64,000 bases of DNA from Cellulomonas sp. SG140 (GTDB taxonomy: Bacteria > Actinomycetota > Actinomycetes > Actinomycetales > Cellulomonadaceae). The stretch is taken from contig NZ_JANZLA010000001.1 in NCBI RefSeq assembly GCF_025770785.1, positions 558,001-622,000 of the forward strand, given 5' to 3'. Positions 8,874-27,195 of the stretch are shown here, one piece after another. Position 1 is the first letter of the stretch; every line of letters starts with the position of its first letter. Position numbers and translations under genes: made by a program. The notes under the pieces are model-generated. The model had not been told where the DNA came from. It saw nothing but the letters and a program-made list of their open reading frames with translations, and did no database searches.

Positions 8874-8945
8874 CTACCTGCTCCTGTCGTCTGGCGGGTT
8901 CTCGCCGCCCGGTCTCCCGGACGGACGAGCCTGGCCGAACGGATA

Positions 8946-8992
8946 GTTGCCGTGGTGCACACGTCGCGGACCGGGGTCCGCCCGTGGGCAAC
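8946..8992 (-). promoter_or_regulatory. Compound inverted repeat between rpsQ and rplN
   Basis: Outer arms GTTGCC (8946-8951) and GGCAAC (8987-8992) flank an inner 7-bp stem (GCGGACC 8966-8972 with GGTCCGC 8975-8981). The element begins about 12 nt past the rpsQ stop and is the only sizeable gap between the S10 and spc genes. It could be a partial terminator, a processing site or the spc leader. A TATCCG hexamer just downstream has no good -35 partner. Confidence 0.4.
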
Positions 8993-9003
8993 TGCCTGTC
9001 TGC

Positions 9004-9294
9004 TTACTTGGCCTTCTCGAGGACCTCGACCACGCGCCACCGCTTGGTGGCCGACAGCGGACGCGTCTCCATGATGAGCACGAGGTCGCCGATGCCCGCC
9101 GAGCTGAGCTCGTCGTGCGCCTTCACCTTGCTCGTACGCCGCATGACCTTGCCGTAGAGCGGGTGCTTGACCCGGTCCTCGACCTCGACCACGACGGTCT
9201 TCTCCATCTTGTCGCTGACGACGTAGCCCCGGCGCGTCTTGCGGTACGCGCGGTGCTCGGACGTCGCCGTCGTCGACTCGTTCTTGGTGCTCAT
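9004..9294 (-). CDS. rpsQ: 30S ribosomal protein S17
   Basis: The 96-residue small-subunit assembly protein shows the OB-fold signature [18 protein letters not shown] and KHPLYGK. A short Ser/Thr-rich leader of about 15 residues precedes the core, as in other actinobacteria. It is the last gene of the S10 operon; rpmC lies 7 nt upstream. Confidence 0.96.
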   Translation of the reverse strand: MSTKNESTTATSEHRAYRKTRRGYVVSDKMEKTVVVEVEDRVKHPLYGKVMRRTSKVKAHDELSSAGIGDLVLIMETRPLSATKRWRVVEVLEKAK

Positions 9295-9301
9295 GCGATC
9301 C

Positions 9302-9541
9302 TCACTCGCTCGGGCTCGGGGCGGTCCGGATGCCGAGCTCGCGCTCGCGCAGGATCGTGTAGATCCGCGCGATGTCGCGGCGGACGGCCTTGAGCCGACC
9401 GTGGCTCTCCAGCTGGCCCGTGGCCGACTGGAAGCGGAGGTTGAACAGCTCCTCCTTGGCCTTCTTCAGCTCGGCGACGAGACGCTCGTCGTCGTAGCCG
9501 TCCAGCTCGCTCGGCGCGAGGTCCTTGGTTCCGACGGCCAT
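9302..9541 (-). CDS. rpmC: 50S ribosomal protein L29
   Basis: L29 sits at the exit tunnel near the trigger-factor and SRP docking site. The 79-residue helical-hairpin protein has the family motif [20 protein letters not shown]. Its ATG shares a base with the rplP stop (TGATG). Confidence 0.95.
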   Translation of the reverse strand: MAVGTKDLAPSELDGYDDERLVAELKKAKEELFNLRFQSATGQLESHGRLKAVRRDIARIYTILRERELGIRTAPSPSE

Positions 9542-9960
9542 CAGCTGGCACCTCCCTCGCGGACCAGGAAACGGGTCTTCATCGGGAGCTTGTGCTGCGC
9601 GCGGCGCATGGCCTCACGAGCGAGCTCCTCGGGGACCCCGGCCAGCTCGAAGAGCACGCGGCCGGGCTTGACGTTGGCGATCCACCACTCCGGCGAGCCC
9701 TTGCCGGAACCCATGCGGGTCTCGGCGGGCTTCTTGGTGAGCGGCCGGTCCGGGTACACGTTGATCCAGACCTTGCCGCCACGCTTGATGTGGCGGGTCA
9801 TGGCGATACGAGCAGCCTCGATCTGCCGGTTGGTGACGTAGGCGGGCTCGAGAGCCTGGATGCCGAAGTCGCCGAAGGCGATGGACGTGCCACCGGTCGC
9901 GGCGCCGGAGCGCCCGGGGTGGTGCTGCTTGCGGTGCTTCAGCCTGCGCGGGACGAGCAC
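9541..9960 (-). CDS. rplP: 50S ribosomal protein L16
   Basis: It organises the A-site tRNA region of the large subunit. The 139-residue sequence starts at GTG with [19 protein letters not shown], the standard N-terminus. It contains [19 protein letters not shown]. It follows rpsC by 3 nt. Confidence 0.97.
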   Translation of the reverse strand: MLVPRRLKHRKQHHPGRSGAATGGTSIAFGDFGIQALEPAYVTNRQIEAARIAMTRHIKRGGKVWINVYPDRPLTKKPAETRMGSGKGSPEWWIANVKPGRVLFELAGVPEELAREAMRRAQHKLPMKTRFLVREGGAS

Positions 9961-9963
9961 GGC

Positions 9964-10779
9964 TCAGGCCTCCGTTCCGGTCTCAGGGGTGGTGTCCGAC
10001 GACGGGGCGTCCGACTGCTCGGAGCGCTCCGGCCGACGGGCGCCGGCACGCGGGCCGCGCTCGGGACGGTCGCCCCGGTCGCCGCGCGGACCACGGGACG
10101 GGCGGGGAGCCGCCGTCGCCTGCTCGCGGGCGAACTCCTTCTCGGTCATGTCGCCCTTGTAGACCCAGACCTTCACGCCGATGCGGCCGAAGGTGGTGCG
10201 GGCCTCGTGGAAGCCGTAGTCGATGTTGGCGCGCAGCGTGTGCAGCGGCACCCGACCCTCGCGGTAGAACTCCGTGCGGCTCATCTCCGCACCGCCGAGG
10301 CGGCCGGAGACCTGCACGCGGATGCCCTTCGCACCGGCGCGCTGGGCGGACTGGATGCCCTTGCGCATGGCGCGACGGAACGACACGCGGCTGGCGAGCT
10401 GCTCGGCGATGCCCTGCGCGACCAGCTGAGCCTCGATCTCGGCGTTCTTGACCTCGAGGATGTTGAGCTGCACCTGCTTGCCGGTGAGCTTCTCCAGCTC
10501 TCCGCGGATGCGGTCGGCCTCCGCGCCACGACGCCCGATGACGATGCCAGGGCGGGCGGTGTGGATGTCGACGCGGACCCGGTCACGGGTGCGCTCGATC
10601 TCGACCTTGGCGATGCCGGCGCGCTCGAGGCCCGTCGACATCAGCTTGCGGATCTGCACGTCCTCGCGCACGTAGTCGCGGTAGCGCTGACCGGTCTTGG
10701 TCGAGTCGGCGAACCACCGCGAGCGGTGGTCGGTCGTGATGCCCAGGCGGTACCCGAGCGGGTTGACCTTCTGTCCCAC
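9964..10779 (-). CDS. rpsC: 30S ribosomal protein S3
   Basis: S3 forms part of the mRNA entry channel. It starts [20 protein letters not shown], has the KH domain ([20 protein letters not shown]), and totals 271 residues. The last 55 or so residues are a low-complexity Arg/Gly/Pro then Ser/Thr/Glu tail, longer than the E. coli form but common in actinobacteria. The GTG start overlaps the rplV stop (TAGTG). Confidence 0.96.
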   Translation of the reverse strand: MGQKVNPLGYRLGITTDHRSRWFADSTKTGQRYRDYVREDVQIRKLMSTGLERAGIAKVEIERTRDRVRVDIHTARPGIVIGRRGAEADRIRGELEKLTGKQVQLNILEVKNAEIEAQLVAQGIAEQLASRVSFRRAMRKGIQSAQRAGAKGIRVQVSGRLGGAEMSRTEFYREGRVPLHTLRANIDYGFHEARTTFGRIGVKVWVYKGDMTEKEFAREQATAAPRPSRGPRGDRGDRPERGPRAGARRPERSEQSDAPSSDTTPETGTEA

Positions 10780-11165
10780 TATCGGGCCCGTCCCTTCGTG
10801 CTCTGTGCCGTCGCCTGCTCGCGCTCGGCGACCACCACGGTGATGTGGCTCGTGCGCTTGAGGATGCGGCCGGCACGACCCTGCGCGCGCGGCCGGAACC
10901 GCTTCATCGTCGGGCCCTCGTCCACGAAGATCTCGGAGACGTAGAGGTTCGCCTCGTCGAGCCGCGTGCTCGCTCGCTTGGCGCCCTCGACCGCGTTCGC
11001 GATCGCCGACTCCACGGTCTTGAGGACCGGCTGTGCCGCGACCTGCGGGGCGAACCGCAGCACGGCCACCGCCTCGCTGGCCTGCTTGCCACGGACGAGG
11101 TCCACGACGCGCCGGGCCTTCTGGGGCGTGACGCGGACGAACCGCGCCTTCGCCATGGCTTCCAT
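10779..11165 (-). CDS. rplV: 50S ribosomal protein L22
   Basis: Its beta-hairpin lines the exit tunnel. The 128-residue protein shows [19 protein letters not shown] and the C-terminal [21 protein letters not shown]. The start at 11165 has AGGA about 6 nt upstream. A second in-frame ATG three codons later is possible. Confidence 0.95.
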   Translation of the reverse strand: MEAMAKARFVRVTPQKARRVVDLVRGKQASEAVAVLRFAPQVAAQPVLKTVESAIANAVEGAKRASTRLDEANLYVSEIFVDEGPTMKRFRPRAQGRAGRILKRTSHITVVVAEREQATAQSTKGRAR

Positions 11166-11218
11166 CGCTGTCCTGCCTTCTGTCTGCGCCGTCAGGGCGT
11201 CGTCACCGACCCGGGGGG

Positions 11219-11500
11219 TCAGCGGCGACGGCCCTTCCGGTCGTCCTTCTCGTGGCCGCGGAACGTCCGCGTGGGGGCGAACTCGCCGAGCTTGTGGCCG
11301 ACCATCGACTCGGTGACGAACACCGGCGTGTGCTTGCGGCCGTCGTGCACGGCGAAGGTGTGGCCGAGGAACTCGGGCGTGATGACCGAGCGGCGCGACC
11401 ACGTCTTGATGACGTTCTTGGTGCCCGCCGTGTTCTGGACGTCGACCTTCTTCTGCAGGTGGCCGTCGACGAACGGGCCCTTCTTCAGGCTGCGTGGCAT
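11219..11500 (-). CDS. rpsS: 30S ribosomal protein S19
   Basis: This small-subunit head protein has 93 residues, starts [19 protein letters not shown], and carries [19 protein letters not shown]. Family length and sequence are normal. It sits between rplB and rplV in the S10 order. Confidence 0.97.
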   Translation of the reverse strand: MPRSLKKGPFVDGHLQKKVDVQNTAGTKNVIKTWSRRSVITPEFLGHTFAVHDGRKHTPVFVTESMVGHKLGEFAPTRTFRGHEKDDRKGRRR

Positions 11501-11512
11501 CTCAGGCTCCTA

Positions 11513-12349
11513 TCAGCGCTTCTTGCCGGTGCGCCGACGGCGCACGATGAGCTTGTCGCTCGGCTTGTTCGGACGACGGGTACGACCCTCGGGCTGGCCC
11601 CAGGGGCTGACCGGGTGACGGCCACCGGACGTCTTGCCCTCACCACCACCGTGCGGGTGGTCGATCGGGTTCATCGCGACACCGCGGACGGTCGGGCGCT
11701 TGCCCTTCCAGCGCATGCGGCCGGCCTTGCCCCAGTTGATGTTCGACTGCTCGGCGTTGCCGACCTCGCCGATCGTCGCGCGGCAGCGCAGGTCGACGTT
11801 GCGGATCTCGCCGGACGGCATGCGCAGCTGGGCGTACGGCCCGTCCTTGGCGACGAGCTGCACCGAGGCACCCGCGGAGCGGGCGATCTTCGCGCCGCCG
11901 CCGGGCCGCAGCTCGATGGCGTGGATGATCGTGCCGGTGGGGATGTTGCGCAGCGGCAGGTTGTTGCCCGGCTTGATGTCCGCCGTGGCACCGGCCTCGA
12001 CGAGGTCGCCCTGGTTCAGCCGGTTCGGCGCGAGGATGTAGCGCTTCTCGCCGTCGGCGTAGTGCAGGAGCGCGATGCGCGCCGTGCGGTTGGGGTCGTA
12101 CTCGATGTGCGCGACCTTGGCCGGCACGCCGTCCTTGTCGTGGCGACGGAAGTCGATCACCCGGTACGCCCGCTTGTGACCGCCGCCGTGGTGGCGGGTC
12201 GTCACGCGACCGGTCGAGTTGCGACCGCCCGACTTGGTCAGCGGACGGACCAGCGACTTCTCCGGCTCGGAGCGCGTCAGCTCGACGAAGTCGGCCACGC
12301 TCGAGCCACGACGGCCCGGCGTCGTCGGCTTGTACTTACGGATTCCCAT
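11513..12349 (-). CDS. rplB: 50S ribosomal protein L2
   Basis: L2 is needed for subunit joining and the peptidyl-transferase centre. The 278-residue sequence starts [20 protein letters not shown] and includes the essential [18 protein letters not shown] segment with its conserved His. The longer open frame upstream is not part of the family. Confidence 0.97.
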   Translation of the reverse strand: MGIRKYKPTTPGRRGSSVADFVELTRSEPEKSLVRPLTKSGGRNSTGRVTTRHHGGGHKRAYRVIDFRRHDKDGVPAKVAHIEYDPNRTARIALLHYADGEKRYILAPNRLNQGDLVEAGATADIKPGNNLPLRNIPTGTIIHAIELRPGGGAKIARSAGASVQLVAKDGPYAQLRMPSGEIRNVDLRCRATIGEVGNAEQSNINWGKAGRMRWKGKRPTVRGVAMNPIDHPHGGGEGKTSGGRHPVSPWGQPEGRTRRPNKPSDKLIVRRRRTGKKR

Positions 12350-12371
12350 GTCAGTAGTCCTCTCGGGCCGC

Positions 12372-12674
12372 TCAGCCGACCGGTCCGCCGAAGATGTCGA
12401 TCGAACCCTCGCGGAGGGTGACGACCGCACGCTTCGTGGCCTTGCGACGACCGATGCCGAACCGGGTCCGGCGGGCCTTGCCCTGCCGGTTGGCGGTGTT
12501 GACCGAGTCGACCTTGACGCCGAAGACCTGCTCGACGGCGATCTTGATCTCGGTCTTGTTGGCGCGCGGGTCGACGAGGAACGTGTACTTGCCCTCGTCG
12601 AGCAGGCCGTAGCTCTTCTCCGAGACCACCGGGGCGATCAGGATGTCGCGCGGGTCCTTGCCGACGGTGCTCAC
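12372..12674 (-). CDS. rplW: 50S ribosomal protein L23
   Basis: L23 docks trigger factor and SRP at the tunnel exit. The 100-residue protein uses a GTG start that overlaps the rplD stop as GTGA. It reads [20 protein letters not shown] and ends with the beta-rich core. Read-through from the longer frame upstream is a shadow. Confidence 0.95.
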   Translation of the reverse strand: MSTVGKDPRDILIAPVVSEKSYGLLDEGKYTFLVDPRANKTEIKIAVEQVFGVKVDSVNTANRQGKARRTRFGIGRRKATKRAVVTLREGSIDIFGGPVG

Positions 12675-13336
12675 TTGGTCTCCTCCTTGGCGGCCGCGGT
12701 GCCGGCGAGGAACGCGTCGAGCGCACCCTGCGTGAACACCACGTCGTCGCTGACGAGCACGTCGTAGGTGTTCAGCTGGTCGGAGACCAGCAGGTGCACC
12801 CGCTCGACGTTGCGCAGCGACTTCCACGTGATCTCGTCGGCCCGCTCCACGACCACCAGGACGTTCTTGCGGCCCGACAGGTTGTCGAGGACCTTGATGG
12901 CGGCCTTGGTCGACGGCGCCTCGCCCGGGGCGAACCCGGTGACGACGTGCACACGACCCGCACGGGCGCGGTCCGAGAGAGCACCGCGGAGCGCCGCGGC
13001 CTTCATCTTCTTCGGGGTCCGCTGGCTGTAGTCACGCGGCTGCGGGCCGTGGACGGTGCCACCGCCGGCGAACTGCGGCGCACGCGTCGAGCCCTGACGG
13101 GCACGGCCGGTGCCCTTCTGCTTGTACGGCTTCTTGCCACCACCGGACACCTCGCCACGAGTCTTCGTGGCGTGCGTGCCCTGGCGTGCCGCCGCGAGCT
13201 GCGCGACGACGACCTGGTGGATCAGCGGGACGTTGGTCTGCACGTCGAAGACGGTGCCGGGCAGGTCGGCCGTGCCGGCCTTGTTGCCCTCGGCGTCCAG
13301 GACGTCGACGGTCAGCGTGTCACTCATCGTGGTCAC
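12671..13336 (-). CDS. rplD: 50S ribosomal protein L4
   Basis: L4 reaches into the exit tunnel; in E. coli it also represses the S10 operon. The 221-residue sequence carries the tunnel loop [20 protein letters not shown] and the [19 protein letters not shown] segment. Start choice lies between GTG at 13336, which overlaps the rplC stop as GTGA and has GAAGG at good spacing, and ATG at 13327. The GTG is preferred. Confidence 0.95.
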   Translation of the reverse strand: MTTMSDTLTVDVLDAEGNKAGTADLPGTVFDVQTNVPLIHQVVVAQLAAARQGTHATKTRGEVSGGGKKPYKQKGTGRARQGSTRAPQFAGGGTVHGPQPRDYSQRTPKKMKAAALRGALSDRARAGRVHVVTGFAPGEAPSTKAAIKVLDNLSGRKNVLVVVERADEITWKSLRNVERVHLLVSDQLNTYDVLVSDDVVFTQGALDAFLAGTAAAKEETK

Positions 13337-13992
13337 GCACCCTTCACAGCGGTACGCACGAGGACCACGCCGCCCTTGGGGCCGGGGACGGCGCCCTTGA
13401 CGAGCAGCAGACCCCTCTCGGCGTCGACCGCGTGCACGGTCAGGTTCTGAACGGTCTGACGGGCGTTGCCCATCCGGCCGGCCATCCGCATGCCCTTGAA
13501 CACGCGCGACGGGGTGGACGCCCCGCCGATCGAGCCCGGCTTGCGGTGGTTGCGGTGCGAACCGTGGGAAGCGCTGACGCCCTTGAAGCCGTGACGCTTC
13601 ATCACACCGGCGGTGCCCTTGCCCTTGGTGGTGCCGGAGACGTCCACCGACTGGCCCGCCTCGAAGGCGGTCGCGGTCAGCTCCTGGCCGACCGAGTAGT
13701 CGGCGGCGTCCGCCGTGCGGATCTCGGCCACGTGCCGGCGGGGGGTGACCCCGGCCTTCTCGAAGTGGCCCTTGAGCGGCTTGGTGACCTTGCGCGGGTC
13801 GATCTGGCCGTAGGCCAGCTGCACCGCGACGTAGCCGTCGGCCTCAGCGGAGCGCACCTGCGTCACGACGTTCGTACCGACCTCGACGACCGTGACGGGG
13901 ACGAGGCGGCCTGCCGCGTCCCACACCTGGGTCATGCCGAGCTTGGTGCCGAGCAGCGCCGTGACCGGGCGAGCGGTCTGCTGGGTTGCCAT
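13333..13992 (-). CDS. rplC: 50S ribosomal protein L3
   Basis: L3 is an assembly initiator near the peptidyl-transferase centre. The 219-residue protein contains [15 protein letters not shown] and the conserved loop [20 protein letters not shown]. It stands second in the S10 operon, 22 nt behind rpsJ. Confidence 0.97.
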   Translation of the reverse strand: MATQQTARPVTALLGTKLGMTQVWDAAGRLVPVTVVEVGTNVVTQVRSAEADGYVAVQLAYGQIDPRKVTKPLKGHFEKAGVTPRRHVAEIRTADAADYSVGQELTATAFEAGQSVDVSGTTKGKGTAGVMKRHGFKGVSASHGSHRNHRKPGSIGGASTPSRVFKGMRMAGRMGNARQTVQNLTVHAVDAERGLLLVKGAVPGPKGGVVLVRTAVKGA

Positions 13993-14014
13993 GAAGATCA
14001 GTCCTTCCCAGCGA

Positions 14015-14323
14015 TCAGAGCTTGATCTCGATGTTCACGTCCGCAGGCAGGTCGAGACGCATGAGCGAGTCGACGGCCTTCGGCGTGGGGTCGATGATGT
14101 CGATCAGCCGCTTGTGCGTGCGCATCTCGAAGTGCTCGCGGCTGTCCTTGTACTTGTGGGGCGACCGGATGACGCAGAAGACGTTCTTCTCCGTCGGCAG
14201 CGGCACCGGGCCCACGACCTGCGCACCAGCTCGGGTCACCGTGTCGACGATCTTGCGCGCCGAGCTGTCGATGACCTCGTGGTCGTAGGACTTGAGCCGG
14301 ATGCGGATCTTCTGTCCCGCCAT
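14015..14323 (-). CDS. rpsJ: 30S ribosomal protein S10 (NusE)
   Basis: The 102-residue protein starts [19 protein letters not shown] and has the full S10 sequence. It also acts as the NusE antitermination partner of NusB and NusG. The only start matching the family is the ATG at 14323; upstream frames are not homologous. It is the first gene of the S10 operon. Confidence 0.97.
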   Translation of the reverse strand: MAGQKIRIRLKSYDHEVIDSSARKIVDTVTRAGAQVVGPVPLPTEKNVFCVIRSPHKYKDSREHFEMRTHKRLIDIIDPTPKAVDSLMRLDLPADVNIEIKL

Positions 14324-14379
14324 GGCGTCGTCTACTTCTCTCTCTTCGAAACCGGTCCGTCCGACCCCCGCACTCGGGC

Positions 14380-14398
14380 GTGTCGCCTTGAGCGACAC
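14380..14398 (-). promoter_or_regulatory. Small hairpin in the S10 operon leader
   Basis: Arms of 7 bp (GTGTCGC and GCGACAC) surround a CTTGA loop about 60 nt before the rpsJ start. It lies in the mRNA leader if transcription begins at the promoter proposed at 14551-14580. It could be a structural or regulatory element; there is no direct evidence for its role. Confidence 0.35.
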
Positions 14399-14550
14399 AC
14401 TCTCGCGCTGCGCACCGTCAGGTACGAGGTCAGTGGTTGCGGTCGAGCCCCTCACCGCCGGGTGACCCCGGGGTCCGTGGGCTCTCCACGTCGTCGCGCC
14501 CACCTGTCTGCGGCGCGCGAACGCACCACACCCCAGCGGGCAACCCCGAC

Positions 14551-14580
14551 AGTCTGCCAGACGGTCGGCCGATTGGCCAA
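14551..14580 (-). promoter_or_regulatory. Possible S10 operon promoter
   Basis: On the minus strand TTGGCC (complement of 14575-14580) and CAGACT (complement of 14551-14556) are separated by 18 bp. This gives a leader of about 220 nt before rpsJ. It is the best sigma-70 type match in the 450-nt gap between rpsJ and tuf, but not a strong one. The remainder of the gap shows no gene. Confidence 0.35.
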
Positions 14581-14709
14581 ACCCGGGTCGATGACGACCG
14601 CGTCACACCCGACCCGGCCCCACCTCCGCCGCGCCGCCACGAGCGGGCGGCACGTCCTGCGGCCACGGATCCAGGAGGCGTTCCCGTGCGGAGCGCCGCG
14701 TGAGGATGC

Positions 14710-14748
14710 CGAAGGGCCCGGGTGCGGTGTGCGCACCCGGGCCCTTCG
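14710..14748 (-). terminator. Terminator of the str operon (after tuf)
   Basis: A perfect 17-bp stem (CGAAGGGCCCGGGTGCG, 14710-14726, with its complement at 14732-14748) and a 5-nt loop lie 27 nt past the tuf stop. This is one of the clearest terminators in the window. Confidence 0.85.
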
Positions 14749-14775
14749 TGGAACAGCTGCCCCGAGGGGCTCGGA

Positions 14776-15969
<1,194 letters not shown>

Positions 15970-16070
15970 TGGGTGTCCTCCTCAGGACTTGGTAGAGATT
16001 GCCCGTCGTCGCCTACGAACGGTAGCCGACGAGCGTGCGGTCCTCCGGGTCGGGTGTGTTGCTGGTACTG

Positions 16071-16087
16071 CGAGGGGTCGACCCTCG
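16071..16087 (-). promoter_or_regulatory. Small hairpin after fusA
   Basis: CGAGGG and CCCTCG pair around GTCGA, directly after the fusA stop. At only 6 bp it is too weak for a full terminator, so it may be an RNA-stability or processing element between fusA and tuf. Confidence 0.3.
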
Positions 16088-16091
16088 GGAC

Positions 16092-18194
<2,103 letters not shown>

Positions 18195-18278
18195 GTTGTG
18201 TACGCCCCTTGTCGGTTGGCTCGGGTGGTCGGGCGGGGCGGCAGCCACGTGGGCCGCCGCCCCCCGACCCGCCGGTTG

Positions 18279-18749
18279 TTACCAGCGGTAGTGCGCGAAG
18301 GCGCGGTTGGACTCGGCCATCTTGTGCATGTCCTCGCGGCGCTTGACCGCGGCACCGAGGCCGTTCGATGCGTCCAGGATCTCGTTCATGAGGCGCTCGG
18401 TCATCGTCTTCTCGCGACGGGCGCGGGAGAAGTCGGTGAGCCAGCGCAGGGCCAGGGTGGTGGCGCGCACCGGGCGCACCTCGACCGGGACCTGGTAGGT
18501 GGCACCGCCGACACGACGGGACTTGACCTCGAGCGCGGGGCGCACGTTGTCGAGCGCGCGCTTCAGCACGACGACCGGGTCGCCGGAGGTCTTCTCGCGG
18601 ACGCCCTCGAGGGCGCCGTACACGATGGACTCCGCGACGGTCTTCTTGCCGTCCAGCAGCACCTTGTTGATGAGCTGGGTGACGACGGGAGACCCGTAGA
18701 CCGGGTCGACGACGAGCGGCCGACGGGGGGCCGGACCCTTGCGAGGCAT
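18279..18749 (-). CDS. rpsG: 30S ribosomal protein S7
   Basis: This is the primary head-assembly protein of the small subunit. The 156-residue sequence starts [20 protein letters not shown] and ends [14 protein letters not shown], both typical. The gene follows rpsL by 5 nt. In E. coli S7 represses the str operon; no such evidence is visible here. Confidence 0.97.
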   Translation of the reverse strand: MPRKGPAPRRPLVVDPVYGSPVVTQLINKVLLDGKKTVAESIVYGALEGVREKTSGDPVVVLKRALDNVRPALEVKSRRVGGATYQVPVEVRPVRATTLALRWLTDFSRARREKTMTERLMNEILDASNGLGAAVKRREDMHKMAESNRAFAHYRW

Positions 18750-18754
18750 TGGAC

Positions 18755-19123
<369 letters not shown>

Positions 19124-19411
19124 TGCGTCTCCGTCTGTCGATGGATCTCTGGTCGACCGGACCCGTCACCCAGGACGGCCGGCAGGTTCCCGGATCGACG
19201 CTCGTCGCGCGACTACCCCGGCTGGTCTAGCGTCCCGCACCGACCCCCGCGCCCGGGCGTGTCGACCCGGTCCTCCGCGGCGCGGGCCAGGACGGGGTCC
19301 TGGTCGGTCGTGACGGTCGGGCTGTCACCCGGTGCCGCTGCCACCGCCTCGGAGCTGGTCCGAATCAGCGGCGCGATGCGTGCACGCACAAGGGCCCGAC
19401 GACGCGGGCAC
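19124..19411 (-). other. Leader of the str operon
   Basis: This untranslated stretch lies between rpsL and the promoter proposed just upstream. No open frame or strong conserved hairpin is obvious. A TAGACC hexamer at about 19225-19230 on the minus strand could be a second, weaker start point, but lacks a -35 partner. Confidence 0.4.
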
Positions 19412-19419
19412 GGTGTCCC

Positions 19420-19448
19420 AGGCTACCCGGCGGTCGAACAGGCGTCAA
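19420..19448 (-). promoter_or_regulatory. Promoter of the str operon
   Basis: On the minus strand TTGACG (complement of 19443-19448) and TAGCCT (complement of 19420-19425) are spaced by exactly 17 bp. This is a near-consensus vegetative promoter. Transcription would begin near 19412, between the rpoC terminator and rpsL. Confidence 0.75.
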
Positions 19449-19500
19449 AGCAGCACGTGGGACGACGTGCGGTCAGCCCTACCTCCGTGCTGCAGGTGCG

Positions 19501-19536
19501 CCGAGGGGCCCACCGGCGAACCGGCAGGCCCCTCGG
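19501..19536 (-). terminator. Terminator of rpoBC
   Basis: Arms CCGAGGGGCC (19501-19510) and GGCCCCTCGG (19527-19536) form a 10-bp stem with an additional inner CCGG/CCGG pairing. It starts 15 nt past the rpoC stop. Confidence 0.8.
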
Positions 19537-19551
19537 GCGATGCGATCGACG

Positions 19552-23421
<3,870 letters not shown>

Positions 23422-23499
23422 GGGGTCCTACTTCCTTCGCATGCCGGCCTCGCGGTGTGCGGGCCGACGGACGGAATGGTGCAAGGGGTGCGGGCTGAC

Positions 23500-23527
23500 G
23501 GTGCGGGCCCCGTGAGGGACCCGCACC
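23500..23527 (-). promoter_or_regulatory. Strong hairpin between rpoB and rpoC
   Basis: Arms of 12 bp (23500-23511 and 23516-23527, one G-U pair) close on a 4-nt loop, 10 nt after the rpoB stop. The strength equals that of the terminators in this window, yet rpoC must be expressed with rpoB. An attenuator or processing signal is more likely than full termination. Confidence 0.55.
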
Positions 23528-23537
23528 GGGCTCGTCG

Positions 23538-26500
23538 TCAGATCTCTTCGACGCTGCTCGCGTTGGGGCGCCGGGACAGGTCGATGCCGAGCTCCTCCGC
23601 CGCGCGGTAGACCTCGTCGTCGTTCTCCTTCATGTCGATGGAGACGCCGTCCGAGGACAGCACCTCGACGTTCAGGCAGAGCGACTGCATCTCCTTGAGC
23701 AGCACCTTGAACGACTCCGGGATGCCCGAGTCGGGGATGTTCTCGCCCTTGACGATGGCCTCGTAGACCTTCACGCGGCCCGGGACGTCGTCGGACTTGA
23801 TGGTGAGCAGCTCCTGCAGCGTGTACGCGGCGCCGTACGCCTCGAGCGCCCACACCTCCATCTCGCCGAACCGCTGGCCACCGAACTGGGCCTTACCGCC
23901 CAGGGGCTGCTGCGTGATCATCGAGTACGGACCGGTCGAACGGGCGTGGATCTTGTCGTCGACCAGGTGGTGCAGCTTGAGGATGTACATGTAGCCGACG
24001 GCCACCGGGTCCGGGAACGGCTCACCGGAACGGCCGTCGAACAGCCGCGCCTTGCCGTCGTGGCCGACCATCCGCTCGCCGTCGCGGTTCGGCAGCGTCG
24101 AGCCGAGCAGACCGGTGAGGGTCTCCTCCGGCACGCCGTCGAACACCGGCGTGGCGACCGGGGTGCCGGGCGCGGACTTCGCCGCGATCGCCGGGACCTC
24201 GTCGCGCCACTGGACGTCGCCCTCGGCGAGCGAGATGTCCCAGCCCTGCTTGGCGATCCACCCGAGGTGGACCTCCAGCACCTGGCCGACGTTCATGCGG
24301 CCCGGCACACCCATCGGGTTGAGGACGATGTCGACCGGCGTCCCGTCCTCGAGGAACGGCATGTCCTCGGGGGGCAGGATGATCGAGATGACGCCCTTGT
24401 TGCCGTGACGGCCGGCCAGCTTGTCACCGGCGGTGATCTTGCGGCGCTGGGCGATGTACACCCGGACCAGCTCGTTCACGCCGGCGGGCAGCTCGTCGCC
24501 GTCCTCGCGGTTGAAGGTGCGCACCTCGATGACGGTGCCGGACTCGCCGTGCGGCACCTTCAGGGAGGTGTCGCGCACCTCGCGGGCCTTCTCGCCGAAG
24601 ATCGCGCGCAGCAGGCGCTCCTCCGGGGTCAGCTCCGTCTCGCCCTTGGGGGTGACCTTGCCGACCAGGATGTCGCCGGCGTTCACCTCGGCGCCGATGC
24701 GGATGATGCCCCGCTCGTCGAGGTCGGCCAGCACCTCCTCGGAGACGTTCGGGATGTCCCGCGTGATCTCCTCGGGGCCCAGCTTGGTGTCGCGGGCGTC
24801 GACCTCGTGCTCCTCGATGTGGATCGAGGAGAGCACGTCCTCCTGCACCAGGCGCTGGCTCAGGATGATCGCGTCCTCGTAGTTGTGGCCCTCCCACGAC
24901 ATGAACGCGACCAGCAGGTTGCGGCCGAGCGCGAGCTCGCCGCCGTCGGTCGCCGGGCCGTCGGCCAGCACGGAGCCGGCCTCGACGCGGTCGCCCTCGT
25001 TGACCAGGACGCGCTGGTTGTAGCTGGTGCCCTGGTTCGAACGACGGAACTTCGCCACGCGGTAGGAACCGGTGGTCGCGTCGTCGTGCGCGATGGTGAT
25101 CAGGTCGGCCGAGACCTCCGAGACCACACCGGGCTTCTCGGACACGATGACGTCGCCCGCGTCGACCGCCGCGCGCCACTCCATGCCGGTGCCGACCAGC
25201 GGCGCCTCGGAGCGGACCAGCGGCACGGCCTGACGCTGCATGTTCGCGCCCATGAGGGCACGGTTGGCGTCGTCGTGCTCGAGGAACGGGATCAGCGCGG
25301 TGGCCACGGAGACCATCTGCCGGGGGGAGACGTCCATGTAGTCGACGTTCTCGCCGGCGACGTACTCGATCTCGCCGCCCTTGACGCGGACCAGCACGCG
25401 CTCCTCGGCGAACGTGTTGTCCGCCTTCAGCTCGGCGTTGGCCTGCGCGATGACGTGGCGGTCCTCGTCGTCGGCGGTGAGGTAGTGCACCTCGTCCGTG
25501 ACGACGCCGTTGACGACCTTGCGGTACGGGGTCTCGACGAAGCCGAACGGGTTGATCCGGCCGTAGGTCGCCAGCGAGCCGATCAGACCGATGTTCGGAC
25601 CCTCAGGGGTCTCGATCGGGCACATGCGGCCGTAGTGCGACGGGTGGACGTCACGGACCTCCATGCCGGCGCGGTCGCGGGACAGACCACCCGGGCCCAG
25701 GGCCGACAGGCGACGCTTGTGCGTCAGGCCGGCGAGGGGGTTGTTCTGGTCCATGAACTGCGACAGCTGGCTGGTGCCGAAGAACTCCTTGATGGAGGCG
25801 ACGACAGGCCGGATGTTGATCAGGGTCTGCGGCGTGATCGCCTCGACGTCCTGGGTGGTCATCCGCTCGCGGACGACGCGCTCCATCCGGGACAGGCCCG
25901 TGCGGACCTGGTTCTGGATCAGCTCGCCGACGGCACGGATGCGGCGGTTGCCGAAGTGGTCGATGTCGTCCGTCTCGACGCGGACCTCGATCGCCTCGCC
26001 GTTGCGCACGCCCGCCATCGAGGTGCGGTCGATGTGCAGGCTGGCCAGGTACTTGATCGTCGCGACGATGTCCTCGCGGGACAGCACCGAGTCGCTCAGC
26101 GCGGCGTCGCGGCCCAGCTTCTTGTTCAGCTTGTAGCGGCCGACCTTCGCCAGGTCGTAGCGCTTGGGGTTGAAGTAGAAGTTGTCCAGCAGCGCGCGGC
26201 CGGCCTCGACCGTCGGCGGCTCGCCCGGGCGGATCTTGCGGTACAGGTCGAGCAGGGACTCGTCCTGCGTCTGCACGTGGTCCTTGTCCAGGGTGTCGAG
26301 CACCGCCGGGAAGTCCGCGAACTCGGCGCGGATCTCGGAGTCCGTCATGCCGAGCGCCTTGAGCAGCACCGTGGCGTTCTGCTTGCGCTTGCGGTCGACG
26401 CGCACACCGACGTTGTCGCGCTTGTCGATCTCGAACTCGAGCCAGGCCCCGCGGCTCGGGATCATCTTGGCGGTGAGCACGTCCTTGTCGCTGGTCTTGT

Positions 26501-27044
26501 CGGCCACGCGCTCGAAGTACACGCCCGGGGAGCGGACCAGCTGGGAGACGACGACACGCTCGGTGCCGTTGATGATGAACGTGCCCTTGTCGGTCATCAG
26601 CGGGAAGTCGCCCATGAACACGGTCTGGCTCTTGATCTCACCAGTCGTGTAGTTGACGAACTCCGCCGTGACGAACAGCGGTGCGGCGAAGGTGAAGTCC
26701 TTCTCCTTGCACTCGTCGGCCGTGTACTTCGCCGGCTCGAAGCGGTGCTCGCGGAAGGAGAGGGACATCGAACCGCCGAAGTCCTCGATCGGAGAGATCT
26801 CCTCGAAGATCTCCTCGAGACCGGCGGTCTGCGGGACGTCCTGACGTCCCGTCTCGAGCGCGGCGGCCACCCGGGCCTGCCAGCGCTCGTTGCCGAGCAG
26901 CCAGTCGAAGCTCTCGGTCTGCAGCCCGAGCAGGTCCGGTACCTCGAGGGGCTCGGAGATCCTGGCGAAGGAGATGCGGCGAGAAGCGGTGCGAGTGGCG
27001 ATGGCGTCGGCGGAGGGTGCAGAAGGGGTGCGCGAGGCAGCCAA
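23538..27044 (-). CDS. rpoB: RNA polymerase beta subunit
   Basis: This core RNA polymerase subunit has 1168 residues. The start is set at TTG 27044: it gives the known actinobacterial N-terminus ([20 protein letters not shown]) and has GGAAGGA a few bases upstream; 67 upstream codons have no homology. The rifampicin region reads [20 protein letters not shown] with no classical resistance change, so sensitivity is expected. It has its own promoter in the gap to rplL. Confidence 0.98.
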   Translation of the reverse strand: MAASRTPSAPSADAIATRTASRRISFARISEPLEVPDLLGLQTESFDWLLGNERWQARVAAALETGRQDVPQTAGLEEIFEEISPIEDFGGSMSLSFREHRFEPAKYTADECKEKDFTFAAPLFVTAEFVNYTTGEIKSQTVFMGDFPLMTDKGTFIINGTERVVVSQLVRSPGVYFERVADKTSDKDVLTAKMIPSRGAWLEFEIDKRDNVGVRVDRKRKQNATVLLKALGMTDSEIRAEFADFPAVLDTLDKDHVQTQDESLLDLYRKIRPGEPPTVEAGRALLDNFYFNPKRYDLAKVGRYKLNKKLGRDAALSDSVLSREDIVATIKYLASLHIDRTSMAGVRNGEAIEVRVETDDIDHFGNRRIRAVGELIQNQVRTGLSRMERVVRERMTTQDVEAITPQTLINIRPVVASIKEFFGTSQLSQFMDQNNPLAGLTHKRRLSALGPGGLSRDRAGMEVRDVHPSHYGRMCPIETPEGPNIGLIGSLATYGRINPFGFVETPYRKVVNGVVTDEVHYLTADDEDRHVIAQANAELKADNTFAEERVLVRVKGGEIEYVAGENVDYMDVSPRQMVSVATALIPFLEHDDANRALMGANMQRQAVPLVRSEAPLVGTGMEWRAAVDAGDVIVSEKPGVVSEVSADLITIAHDDATTGSYRVAKFRRSNQGTSYNQRVLVNEGDRVEAGSVLADGPATDGGELALGRNLLVAFMSWEGHNYEDAIILSQRLVQEDVLSSIHIEEHEVDARDTKLGPEEITRDIPNVSEEVLADLDERGIIRIGAEVNAGDILVGKVTPKGETELTPEERLLRAIFGEKAREVRDTSLKVPHGESGTVIEVRTFNREDGDELPAGVNELVRVYIAQRRKITAGDKLAGRHGNKGVISIILPPEDMPFLEDGTPVDIVLNPMGVPGRMNVGQVLEVHLGWIAKQGWDISLAEGDVQWRDEVPAIAAKSAPGTPVATPVFDGVPEETLTGLLGSTLPNRDGERMVGHDGKARLFDGRSGEPFPDPVAVGYMYILKLHHLVDDKIHARSTGPYSMITQQPLGGKAQFGGQRFGEMEVWALEAYGAAYTLQELLTIKSDDVPGRVKVYEAIVKGENIPDSGIPESFKVLLKEMQSLCLNVEVLSSDGVSIDMKENDDEVYRAAEELGIDLSRRPNASSVEEI

Positions 27045-27195
27045 GAGGGGTCCTTCCCTGCGGATCGAGTGCACGCTGCGCCGGTCCCGGCGAGATACGA
27101 CCCCCCGGCCTCGGAACCACCCGGCGTCGCGCACGAACGACGAAAGGAAGGCTCGGGTTATACGGGATCGCGGACACAGGCCAGCGCAAAGCGCG

